Shown here in pieces: positions 12,574-21,334 of a stretch of DNA of 64,000 bases. Both the position numbers and the translations under genes were made by a program. This DNA comes from Limnomonas spitsbergensis (lineage: Eukaryota > Chlorophyta > Chlorophyceae > Chlamydomonadales). Location of the stretch: contig JAYJMM010000022.1 in the NCBI GenBank assembly GCA_037349105.1, forward strand, positions 930,001 to 994,000. The letters run 5' to 3'. The notes below the pieces were generated by a model. The model was given only the letters and a program-made list of their open reading frames with translations, made no database searches and was not told where the DNA came from. Position 1 is the stretch's first letter. Each line of letters opens with the position of its first letter.

Positions 12574-13218
12574 AGAGGTTTGCTTCAGGTCCGTGGCGGA
12601 CTTCTTCCCCACATAGTGGCGGACGCCTACGGGCGGACTCAGTGACTACACACTGGCCGCGGATGCGCAGCGCGTTAAGCTGTGGCTGGAACTTCTAGAT
12701 GACAGACACGGAGCTGGTCACTTGTAAAGCTTAACTGCTGGCCCTTCAGACAGCTGATCTGTCGGGTCGCTGAGTCACTCACCGCGTGAAGCGGGGGATG
12801 TCGTAGCCGTAGACTGCGGGCGCGCGGTGTCCCAGGTCGGGCTGGGCATCAAGCTGAGGATGACTAGGTTGCTATGTCAGCTCTGAGGCTGAAACTGGCT
12901 TGATCGTCTTCGTGCCTTCGTGGTACTGGCGTTATTGGTATTCACAGGGTATATCTTGGGATGATAGCCGTTGCTGATTACAATTAGAGGCCTGTCCACT
13001 TAAAAGGAACGAAGTAAGTGTCAAGCGTGCAAGCCGGGATTCAAAGGTCCCGGCAAGCCCTATTTACTGAGTACGGGAAATCTGCTACACTTCACACTTA
13101 AGCGGGATTCTGGGTCTCAGTTCAAATCCGGAGACTCCGCAGATAAGCTGCGGAGGCTCCGCGGCCGTTAACTGTGGTCTAAACGGTTCTGTCACGTATA
13201 CGGTAATATACTGTGACA
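12572..13218 (-). repeat. Split direct repeat A2 (647 bp)
   Basis: Matches 20684-21330 with a constant offset of 8,112 and one mismatch. The outer 29 bases form an imperfect palindrome (TGTCAC...GTGACA). A GC-rich stem, GCGGAGGCTCCGC, lies near 13150-13162. Confidence 0.92.
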
Positions 13219-13220
13219 GC

Positions 13221-13463
13221 TGTCGCACCATAAAGCAGTAACTGCAATACTATGGTAAATACCGTGAACTCCGGTCAGGACGCCTTAGAGAGGCGTCCTC
13301 TACTCACAAACACGGTACATCACCGTACACACAGGCTCCTTGTACTTCAGACAAGAGCTGTTAACTGGCTACTGTAAGGTTCAGCCCTAGCAGGAAGTCT
13401 CTCTGCCTAGGGGTAAGTCTGGGTGTCCCTGTCTTGTGGGTACCGCCCCTACTACTTCACTCG
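13221..13463 (-). repeat. Split direct repeat B1 (243 bp)
   Basis: Identical to 12331-12573. It is separated from A2 by the dinucleotide GC at 13219-13220, giving an internal junction GTGACA-GC-TGTCGC. That junction resembles a recombination site with inverted arms, as expected at the joint of a circular intermediate. Confidence 0.9.
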
Positions 13464-14683
13464 CCCCCCGCTCCTCAGCGTTAAGCCTAAAGGGCATGCG
13501 CTGGGAGCCGGAAAAAGGGGTCGGTACTGAAAGAAATCTGGAAAAATCTGTACGCCCAGAAGATCAAAATATCAAAGCAAATCTGCCTGGTTCAGGCCGT
13601 CCCCCGCATCTGCCTGGTTCAGGCTATATACACACATCAGCCTGGTTCAGGCTGTTTTCAAAGCAAAATCTGTACGCCCAGAACTTGTTAGTTCCCTAAC
13701 ACTGAAGCCTCCTAAACATCTGACTGCAATCCAGCCAGTCGGAAAAAAAATCCCCTGAAGAAAATCCACTGCAGGAAATGTGCTGCAGGACATCCACACA
13801 AAGAAATTCACCAAAGAAAAAATTCACTGAAACCCGGGGCGGACCCTAGGTCCACCCACGGTTCTGCACACTTGACAAAGGCCTCTGGGACCCTGATCTC
13901 TCTCCGGCCTGATCGGGGCACACAGAATCCGGTACCGTCACCAGTGTCATGCTTGGTTGCAGGCAATAAAGGGTCAGAACCCATCAGAAACCCTCAGCAA
14001 CCCTCAGAAACCATCAGAAGTCATCAGAAACCAGAATCTTAAACTTCTGGAAAATATGTACGTAGAAGCTCAAATCGTCTCAGCAAATCTGCCTGGTTCA
14101 GGCCTTCTTCAAAAGAAAAAATCCACAGAGTCTCAGGCTCTCAGCTGATGCGCAATGCGCAGAATCCTACAAATCCAGGCTGTTCATCCCACTACTGGCT
14201 AGCAAACAGAGAAATTTTCAAAGTTATCAGGTCAAGCTAAGAACAACCGCTGCTCTCGCCCCACTGCGCCATAGCCGCCTGGTCTTCAATGGCCACAGGA
14301 AATGTGCGCCGTAGCAGCGTGATCCGCCCCCTGCTGTGTTATCATCGCCCGAGTTGACTAATTCTCCTCGCTCATCATCTTCATAACATATGTACTACCG
14401 TAGCCTTGCTGCTGCTGAGAAACAAATTTTCACTATGTTGCTGCGATAGCTTTAACTCCAATCCTGCATCTTCCGTCTTCGGTCCGCTGGCTGCCGGCCC
14501 ACTGCCTGCCGGGTACTAGGACAAGCCGCGCTGCGTCTGCATTTTCTGCTCTGTAGGCGCCTGCCCGCTCCTTGCCAGTTACGGCGTGGGTAACAACACG
14601 TGCTCAGCGGCCTTGCCGCTCTGGGCTCGGCCTCAGGTCTCGTTAAGCTCTGCAAGGGCTGACTCCTCCTCTTTGTTGGAAGC
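13464..14683 (-). other. 3' non-coding part of the split-repeat element
   Basis: No coding capacity is seen. The near-palindrome GCCTGGTTCAGGC occurs four times (about 13585, 13613, 13642 and 14092), three at 28-29 bp spacing. Short tandem CATCAGAAACC-like repeats lie at 13980-14035. This is where a reverse transcriptase or recombinase would be expected in an autonomous element, and none is found. Confidence 0.7.
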
Positions 14684-17600
14684 CTAGCGCCACCTTGGCC
14701 CATCTATGGACCGCTCCCTGGGTGACATTGGCTTCTCTTCATCCAAGGAATATCTTGCTCCAAAAAGTCTCTCCCTCCAAGAAGCCTCTCGCGCCTCCTC
14801 CTCCTCATCCGCCTCTTCCTCCTCTTCCATTTCATTCTCCTCTTCTGCCTCTTCCATCTCATTCTCCTCTTCTGCCGCATGCCTGTGATCTGTGACGAAC
14901 AGGTCCCCCATTTCCAGGGCGAACTTCTCCCACAGCACCACCTGCTGCGTCAGCACAGTGATCTGCTCCTCATCGGTCATGCACAAGTACCCTGGCACAG
15001 TGATCACGAACTTGCTCAGCTTGACCCTGGTGGCCACTGGCAGCCCTTCATAGAACATGTGCGAGACCGAGTGCCTTCTGCCAAAGTAGTCCACTGCATC
15101 CCTGGAGATATGTAGCAACTCTGCTGTGGACAGGACTCTGTGCGCAAACGCCTCTACTGTCTCCTCTGGCTTGACCTCTGGATCCAAAGTGGTCTTGACT
15201 CCCAGCTTGATGTTGGTGATCGCGGATCTCTCATCCGAGGTCGGCTTTCCCACTTCCGCCTGAACCACCTTGATCCACAAAGTGAGCAGCGAGGCCTCGC
15301 AACACTGCTCCTCTGCTGGTGCGATCCACTGCTGCCTGATCCGTTCCACTTCTCTGGCAATTCTGTTTCCTGCATGGGGCGCCGCCCTGATGGCTGCCAT
15401 CAGCGGCCCCACGCTAGCTGGCTTGCTGTCCCAAAGCTTGACCAGCGACTTGATCAGCAGTGTCATAGCTGACGGCGACTGGCACGATCCAGCTATTTCT
15501 CCGGCCACCACAGCCAGCGCTGGCTGGTCATCTGACATTGCCAGCCTGTTGTGCGATCCCCAGTATCCACACGCCTGGCAATATTTCCTGGCTGCAACTG
15601 CGCCTGGGTGCGACATATCCAGGACTGGCACGTTGCCTTGGATGGCTGGGATCTTGGTGACCTTGGCCACCCCTGTCAGCTGCAGGACCATCTGTTGCTG
15701 CAGCTGCAGGGTCACTCTCGCCTGCTCCCTGTCGATTCTCTTCATTTCTTGGTCGCTGGACTCCTGCCTGGTTCTTGGCCTGCGCCTGTCCGCTCCCCTT
15801 GGCTCTGAATCCGCTGATTCTGAGCGCGATCCATATCCACCTCCTCTGCCTCCTGATGGACTGCGACCTGGATAGTATCTGTCGAATCTGTTGTCATCGT
15901 CCTCCCGATCTTCCCGTGATGGCTGTCTGCCTGCTCTTCCTGCGGAGCTTCTACTCCCGTCGCGCGGCTGCCTCCCGGTCTTACTTCTGCCTGGTCTGTC
16001 GCCCGACCCGGGCCTCCAAGGATGTGCTCTGCCCGGTCCTGCCTGCCCTCTGGGCGGCTCCTGGCTTTGCCGATCCTGCTGTGCTCCCCTGCTGCATTCA
16101 TCTGTTCCCCTGGGTGGCTCCTGGATTTGCTGCCTTGGTTGTTCCCAGCTGTCTGCCTGCCCCCTGGGCGGCTCCTGGCCTTGCCGATTTGGCTGTTCCC
16201 AGCTGTCTGCCTGCCCTCTGGGCGGCTCCTGGCTTTGCCGATTTGGCTGTTCCCTGTTGTCTGCCTGCCCCCTGGGCGGCTCCTGGCTTTGCCGGTACTG
16301 CTGTTCTTCACCGCTTGCTTGCCCCCTGGGCTGCCCTTGATTCTGCCTTCCTGGCTGCGTCCCTCCTGTGTAATTCCTGGCGTAGGAATCAGATTGCGTT
16401 ACCCCTCTGGTTTCCTGCCTTCTTGGTCCACTGCTGCGCACACTGCCTGCAGGCTCGTCCTGTTGTGGTCCTCTTGCTGCGCCCTCTTGCCTTTTCCTCA
16501 GGAACTCCTCGATGTAATCCACCTGGGTTTCCTGGCATGTGTTCTCTTTGTCCTCGATTATGCGCAGGAGTGCATAAGACTCTTGCCTGTTTGCTCTGCG
16601 CGTTGCTACGCCTTGCTCAGCCATCCTGGCCAGCGATCGGCTAGTCAACTCCGCCCTTTCGCTGGCGGCTGGGCTACTGGCCCTGGGCTCTTCCCTGCCC
16701 CTTAGCCGCCCCCTGAGGCTTGGCTCGCTGCTGACCTCAAAAACCTCAGATCTGAGTGTTGGGGTTGGCGCGGTTCTTGCTTGCTGCTGCCACCTTTGGA
16801 CTGCCCTGAGCTCCTCAGGCCGCTGCACCGCTGTTTCAAATCCTTCCCATGCCTGGTCCTCCTCATCTTCTGGCTCGGATCCCGGTTCAGCCTGATTTCC
16901 TGTCACCTCATTGCACCACTCATCTGCGAAAGCCTTAACAGCCAGGGCTGCTTCGCGTCCCGCCCTTCCCTTGGATATCTGTCCAAGGGCGGCTAACAGC
17001 ATCGCCCTGTCCTGCCCTGTGTGGGGGATACCCAGCATGGCCTTTGTTGCCCATCCCCTCAGATGATGGGCCTTGAACTCCTCAATGGCTGTGACCTGGT
17101 CCTGGAAATGCAAGAACGTCCTGGAGCAAACTTGCTTCCACAGGTCTGTTGCCCACTGCAAAATTCCTGCCCAACCGATCGGTCCTTCTGACTCCTCATT
17201 GCCGCACACTACTCCCCCAGTTCCGGAGCGCTCTGGCTCTCTAGGGCTGGTATCCTGCGTTCTTGATGGATCGTGAAAAAACCCTCGCAGGATTTCCTTG
17301 TGGCTGTCGTCTCTCTGCACCTGGCTGCTAGATCCCTCCATGGATTTCTGCACAGGTCTGCCCACACTGGGCGTAAACTTGGACAGCGGCGTCCCGTAAA
17401 CTGTGGATCCCGCCCCTCTTTGAACCGGCACCCTGCGTGGTCGCATTGGCTGCCTTGGGCGCAGCCCTGTCACTGGCTGCCGCCCCTTCTCTTCTTGTAT
17501 CGGATCAGGCAGCTCTTCCTCAGATATTAGGTCAGCCCACGGCTTTCCCACCTGTACAGCTGACTTTTCCTGTGGTTCTTTGCTGCTCTGCGGGGCCTGC

Positions 17601-19909
17601 CTGGTCACAGCAGGCTTGATCTCAGCTCCCTCGCGCTTGATCTCTGCATCAATGGCCTCAGCCGGGTCCTCACCCGGCTCCAGCCCCCTCTGGATGTTGG
17701 CATCCATGAGGTGCTCACATGCGCTGTCGCTGTGCTCGCACTCGAACCCGCAGAACATGCATACTCTTCCGGGGTAATACCTCATGGCCTGACGCATGGC
17801 ATTGCGGGTGTCCATCTGCTGCTGACGGTCACCTGTTGCGCAATCCTCCCAGAGCCTGGCCAGCTCCACATCTGCAGGCACCGCAGCAGGGAATGCTACC
17901 AGGCACACATTCCTGCTGCTGCTGTTGTTCACGGGTGCTGGCACCGGAGACCTGCTGCTCCTAGCTTCATCCACGTCACTGTCAGCTGCCCTGTCTTGTG
18001 GCAACAGCGTCTGCAGTTTCTTTGCCAAGCGACGCTTCATCATCCTCAGCTGCCTGGTCATTCTCATCTGCCAGGCAATCCCTGGCTGCTTGGCCACCCA
18101 CAGCTGCCTGGCCATTCCTTTAAGCTTCTGCCGGTACCAGTTCACCTTTTCCCTTAGCATGGGTATGGAGATTCCCTGCTCCTCTGACCCCTCAGGATTC
18201 TCTGCCGCCTCCAGCTGTTTGCTGGCCTGCTGGGCCGCCCCTGGTTCTGATATTGGCACCTGGACCCCTCCTGGAGCTGCTGCCACTGGTGGTGTGACAG
18301 GCCTTTCCTCTTCTGGCTGGTGCATCTGCACCGGCACCGGCGCCTGCCTATGCTCGTGGTCCTCAACCTCACTTGGGCCAACTGGTTCCTCAGCCACCTT
18401 TTGGTTTAGCTTCTGCTCCCACGGATGCAGTTGGTCCGGCTCGCAGCCGCCGGCCATCACAGGTGTCACCTGGGCTGCCTCCCTCGACAAACACAAACGT
18501 GACGCCTGCACCTGCAGTTGGCCTGGCTCACAGCCACCGATCCCTACAGGTGTCACATGAATTGCCTCGCTCTGCAAACCCAGTTGTGACGCCTGCACCT
18601 GCAGTTGGTCTGGCTGACAGCCACCGATCCCTACAGGTGTCACAGGAACTGCCTTTCTCTGCAAACACAGTTGTGACGCCTGCACCTGCAGTTGGTCTGG
18701 CTGACAGCCACCGATCCCTACAGGTGTCACAGGAACTGCCTTTCTCTGCAAACACAGCCTTGACGCCTGCACCTGCAGTTGGCACGGCTCGTGGCCATCG
18801 GTCACCACAGGTGTCACAGGAACTGCCTCTCTCTGCAAACACAGCCGTGACGCATGCACCTGCAGTTGACCTGGCTCACAGCCACCGATCCCTACACGTG
18901 TCACAGGAACTGCCTCTCTCTGCAAACCCAGCCGTGACGCCTGCACCTGCAGTTGGCTTGGCTCGCAGCCACCGGCCACCACAGTTTTCACAGGAACTGC
19001 CTCCTTCTGCAAACACAGCCGTGATGCCTGCACCTGCAGTTGGTCTGGCTCACAGCCACCGATCCCTACAGGTGTCACAGGAACTGCCTCCATCTGTAAA
19101 CACAGCCGTGATGCCTGCACCTGCAGTTGGTCTGGCTCACAGCCACCGATCCCTACAGGTGTCACAGGAACTGCCTCCATCTGTAAACACAGCCGTGATG
19201 CCTGCACCTGCAGTTGGTCTGGCTCACAGCCACCGATCCCTACAGGTGTCACAGGAACTGCCTCCATCTGCAAACCCAGCCGTGACGCCTGCACCTGCAG
19301 TTGGCTTGGCTCGCAGCCACCGGTCACTGGTTTGGGTGAAAAAGCATTCCCTATCGGACCACAGTTGATCAGGTGCAGCTGCTCGCTAGCTACCGGGCTA
19401 TCCTGCCTGGGTGGGCCGGCACTCTCTGCCGTAATACAGTTGATCAGGTGCAGCTGCTCGCTAGCTACCAGGCTATCCTGCCTGGGTGGGCCGGCACTCT
19501 CTGCCGTAATACAGTTGATCAGGTGCCTGGGACTTGGCTCACTGTCATTGCTGAGGATATCAAACATGGACCAGCCGTTGGGGGACACCTGATTGCCTGG
19601 CTGCTCCATACACCTGGTCAATGCCTCCAAGGGTGCGCGCTGCTGGGGCACAGCCAGACTGCTCAACCCCGCCTGCTCTGCGTCACACACACTTTTCCAC
19701 ACTCCAGTGGCCCACTGCCCTAGCCTGTTCCACCCTATTGGCTGAGTCAGATCCTCCTTCCTTTTTACTGGGGGCCATTCCGCAGTGGCGGCTTTTGCTT
19801 CACCCACCGCCTGCAGATCTGCGATTTGCTTCCTGATCACCTGACTTCCACCACGGGGCATCGTCCCGTTCTCCTTTTGAACGCACTGCGCAGCGCTTGC
19901 CACTCTCAT
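14684..19909 (-). CDS. Gag-like protein of the split-repeat element, 1741 aa
   Basis: One uninterrupted ORF fills the element. Visible parts in order: residues 1-190 with two copies of HLINCITAESAGPPRQDS; about 193-496, roughly eleven 29-residue repeats (GGCEPDQLQVQASRLCLQ type); a basic helical stretch around 590-650; a Cys/His cluster CMFCGFECEHSDSACEH near 715-731; about 1196-1283, Gln/Pro-rich repeats around SQEPPRGQA; an Arg/Ser-rich stretch 1300-1376; CQACGYWGSH near 1450; then a capsid-like helical region to about 1670 (VEAFAHRVL, FYEGLPVATRVKLSKF) and a Glu-rich tail. The capsid-like part and basic/Cys-rich parts suggest RNA packaging. No protease, RT or recombinase motif is present. 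The 29-aa repeats also leave an opposite-strand frame open. The Gag assignment is by pattern only. Confidence 0.7.
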   Translation of the reverse strand: MRVASAAQCVQKENGTMPRGGSQVIRKQIADLQAVGEAKAATAEWPPVKRKEDLTQPIGWNRLGQWATGVWKSVCDAEQAGLSSLAVPQQRAPLEALTRCMEQPGNQVSPNGWSMFDILSNDSEPSPRHLINCITAESAGPPRQDSLVASEQLHLINCITAESAGPPRQDSPVASEQLHLINCGPIGNAFSPKPVTGGCEPSQLQVQASRLGLQMEAVPVTPVGIGGCEPDQLQVQASRLCLQMEAVPVTPVGIGGCEPDQLQVQASRLCLQMEAVPVTPVGIGGCEPDQLQVQASRLCLQKEAVPVKTVVAGGCEPSQLQVQASRLGLQREAVPVTRVGIGGCEPGQLQVHASRLCLQREAVPVTPVVTDGHEPCQLQVQASRLCLQRKAVPVTPVGIGGCQPDQLQVQASQLCLQRKAVPVTPVGIGGCQPDQLQVQASQLGLQSEAIHVTPVGIGGCEPGQLQVQASRLCLSREAAQVTPVMAGGCEPDQLHPWEQKLNQKVAEEPVGPSEVEDHEHRQAPVPVQMHQPEEERPVTPPVAAAPGGVQVPISEPGAAQQASKQLEAAENPEGSEEQGISIPMLREKVNWYRQKLKGMARQLWVAKQPGIAWQMRMTRQLRMMKRRLAKKLQTLLPQDRAADSDVDEARSSRSPVPAPVNNSSSRNVCLVAFPAAVPADVELARLWEDCATGDRQQQMDTRNAMRQAMRYYPGRVCMFCGFECEHSDSACEHLMDANIQRGLEPGEDPAEAIDAEIKREGAEIKPAVTRQAPQSSKEPQEKSAVQVGKPWADLISEEELPDPIQEEKGRQPVTGLRPRQPMRPRRVPVQRGAGSTVYGTPLSKFTPSVGRPVQKSMEGSSSQVQRDDSHKEILRGFFHDPSRTQDTSPREPERSGTGGVVCGNEESEGPIGWAGILQWATDLWKQVCSRTFLHFQDQVTAIEEFKAHHLRGWATKAMLGIPHTGQDRAMLLAALGQISKGRAGREAALAVKAFADEWCNEVTGNQAEPGSEPEDEEDQAWEGFETAVQRPEELRAVQRWQQQARTAPTPTLRSEVFEVSSEPSLRGRLRGREEPRASSPAASERAELTSRSLARMAEQGVATRRANRQESYALLRIIEDKENTCQETQVDYIEEFLRKRQEGAARGPQQDEPAGSVRSSGPRRQETRGVTQSDSYARNYTGGTQPGRQNQGQPRGQASGEEQQYRQSQEPPRGQADNREQPNRQSQEPPRGQADSWEQPNRQGQEPPRGQADSWEQPRQQIQEPPRGTDECSRGAQQDRQSQEPPRGQAGPGRAHPWRPGSGDRPGRSKTGRQPRDGSRSSAGRAGRQPSREDREDDDNRFDRYYPGRSPSGGRGGGYGSRSESADSEPRGADRRRPRTRQESSDQEMKRIDREQARVTLQLQQQMVLQLTGVAKVTKIPAIQGNVPVLDMSHPGAVAARKYCQACGYWGSHNRLAMSDDQPALAVVAGEIAGSCQSPSAMTLLIKSLVKLWDSKPASVGPLMAAIRAAPHAGNRIAREVERIRQQWIAPAEEQCCEASLLTLWIKVVQAEVGKPTSDERSAITNIKLGVKTTLDPEVKPEETVEAFAHRVLSTAELLHISRDAVDYFGRRHSVSHMFYEGLPVATRVKLSKFVITVPGYLCMTDEEQITVLTQQVVLWEKFALEMGDLFVTDHRHAAEEENEMEEAEEENEMEEEEEADEEEEAREASWRERLFGARYSLDEEKPMSPRERSIDGPRWR

Positions 19910-20683
19910 CAGCCTCTTCTGCGTCGCGTATTCTGGCCCACTGCCTAGGTCTCTGCGTCCCTTTCTATTGGCTCATGGGATTAAGCTGGGTAGGCCTCGC
20001 CTTTCTGCTTTTCTGCTCACTAATTTTTATCTGGCGGAATCCTCCTTCGCCCTCTTTTCTGCTCGCTAATTTTAATCTGGCGGAATCCTCCTTCGCCCTT
20101 TTTTCTGCTTGCTAATTTCTAATCTGGCGGAATCCTCTTTCGCCCTTTTTTCTGCTTGCTGATTTTTAATCTGGCGGAATCCTCCTTCGCCCTTTTTAGT
20201 ACTTCCCACCTTTACTGGCTGGGCTGCTTCTAGATGGCACACGTCCCGCGTGGATGTCTCGCGTCCTACGCGGAGGTATCCTCTTGCGTAGTGTCCGTTC
20301 AGCTCTGCGGTCCTGCGGGGATCCTTTGATACACCCACAAAATTTCAAACCTGGATGTTCTATCCACAAGTTCACTTCTGTCAATGATGAAAGATTGGAT
20401 CCACCTGATCTCAATCTGCAGTCATACAGGTAATATTTGATGGGTGTATAAGCCCACCGCCAAATCTTCAAGCTACGTCTGCTTCTGGGTTGCCACGCCC
20501 AGCTCAAGCAGGGATTGGCTTGGAATATCTATGAGAAATCCTCTGCTCAGTGATTTCTAGCTGTCCAAGGCAGATCCGCTGTCTCAAAAAGAAATTCCAA
20601 GCTCCACAGCACATACACCTTTAGCAGGATTTGTTGGGTCAGGCTGATAAGGCAAGATCCACTTCGTTCCTTTTAAGTGGACA
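19910..20683 (-). other. 5' leader of the split-repeat element
   Basis: Lies between repeat A1 and the Gag-like ORF. It contains four tandem copies of a 52-56 bp unit at about 20025-20195 (TAATCTGGCGGAATCCTCCT then TCGCCCTTTTTTCTGCTTGC). Immediately inside A1, 20661-20682 is the exact reverse complement of 21106-21127 within A1 (and of 12994-13015 within A2). Confidence 0.8.
20661..20682 (-). promoter_or_regulatory. Putative primer-binding / self-complementary site
   Basis: These 22 bases start 2 bp inside repeat A1, the position where an LTR element has its primer-binding site. They are perfectly complementary to 21106-21127 in A1, about 203-224 bases from the outer end of the element. An RNA containing both could pair over 22 bp. 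Use as a reverse-transcription primer site is inference. Confidence 0.5.
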
Positions 20684-21330
20684 CGAGAGGTTTGCTTCAG
20701 GTCCGTGGCGGACTTCTTCCCCACATAGTGGCGGACGCCTACGGGCGGACTCAGTGACTACACACTGGCCGCGGATGCGCAGCGCGTTAAGCTGTGGCTG
20801 GAACTTCTAGATGACAGACACGGAGCTGGTCACTTGTAAAGCTTAACTGCTGGCCCTTCAGACAGCTGATCTGTCGGGTCGCTGAGTCACTCACCGCGTG
20901 AAGCGGGGGATGTCGTAGCCGTAGACTGCGGGCGCGCGGTGTCCCAGGTCGGGCTGGGCATCAAGCTGAGGATGACTAGGTTGCTATGTCGGCTCTGAGG
21001 CTGAAACTGGCTTGATCGTCTTCGTGCCTTCGTGGTACTGGCGTTATTGGTATTCACAGGGTATATCTTGGGATGATAGCCGTTGCTGATTACAATTAGA
21101 GGCCTGTCCACTTAAAAGGAACGAAGTAAGTGTCAAGCGTGCAAGCCGGGATTCAAAGGTCCCGGCAAGCCCTATTTACTGAGTACGGGAAATCTGCTAC
21201 ACTTCACACTTAAGCGGGATTCTGGGTCTCAGTTCAAATCCGGAGACTCCGCAGATAAGCTGCGGAGGCTCCGCGGCCGTTAACTGTGGTCTAAACGGTT
21301 CTGTCACGTATACGGTAATATACTGTGACA
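20684..21330 (-). repeat. Split direct repeat A1 (647 bp)
   Basis: Element terminus on the upstream side of the Gag-like ORF. See A2 for the match. The four bases outside it (TCAA) equal the four outside the opposite end. Confidence 0.92.
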
Positions 21331-21334
21331 TCAA

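Larger units (their letters stand above)
12331..21330 (-). mobile_element. Split-direct-repeat retroelement (DIRS/PAT/kangaroo-like layout), non-autonomous
   Basis: Read on the minus strand the 9,000-bp element is A1 (21330-20684), internal region, B1 (13463-13221), GC spacer, A2 (13218-12572), B2 (12573-12331). A1/A2 are 647 bp with one mismatch seen (12879 A, 20991 G); B1/B2 are 243 bp and identical. A and B are contiguous only at one end, which is the split-direct-repeat layout known from PAT and Volvox kangaroo. Ends on the plus strand are TGTCGCACC and CTGTGACA, flanked by TCAA on both sides (12327-12330 and 21331-21334). The internal region has one long Gag-like ORF; no reverse transcriptase, RNase H, tyrosine recombinase or methylase can be seen, so mobility would need proteins from another element. 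Repeat identity implies recent insertion. A rearranged LTR element is the alternative. Confidence 0.85.

Noticed and set aside
12331..13463. Ordinary LTR retrotransposon with LTR = A+B
   Set aside because: The right side has only the A module and the left side has B-A-B order (plus strand). No polypurine tract, integrase or RT is seen. The split-repeat reading explains all copies, though a rearranged LTR element is not fully excluded.
18373..19368. Plus-strand 331-codon ORF with AVGLAHSHRSLQVSQELP repeats
   Set aside because: Opposite-strand shadow of the 29-residue repeats in the Gag-like ORF.
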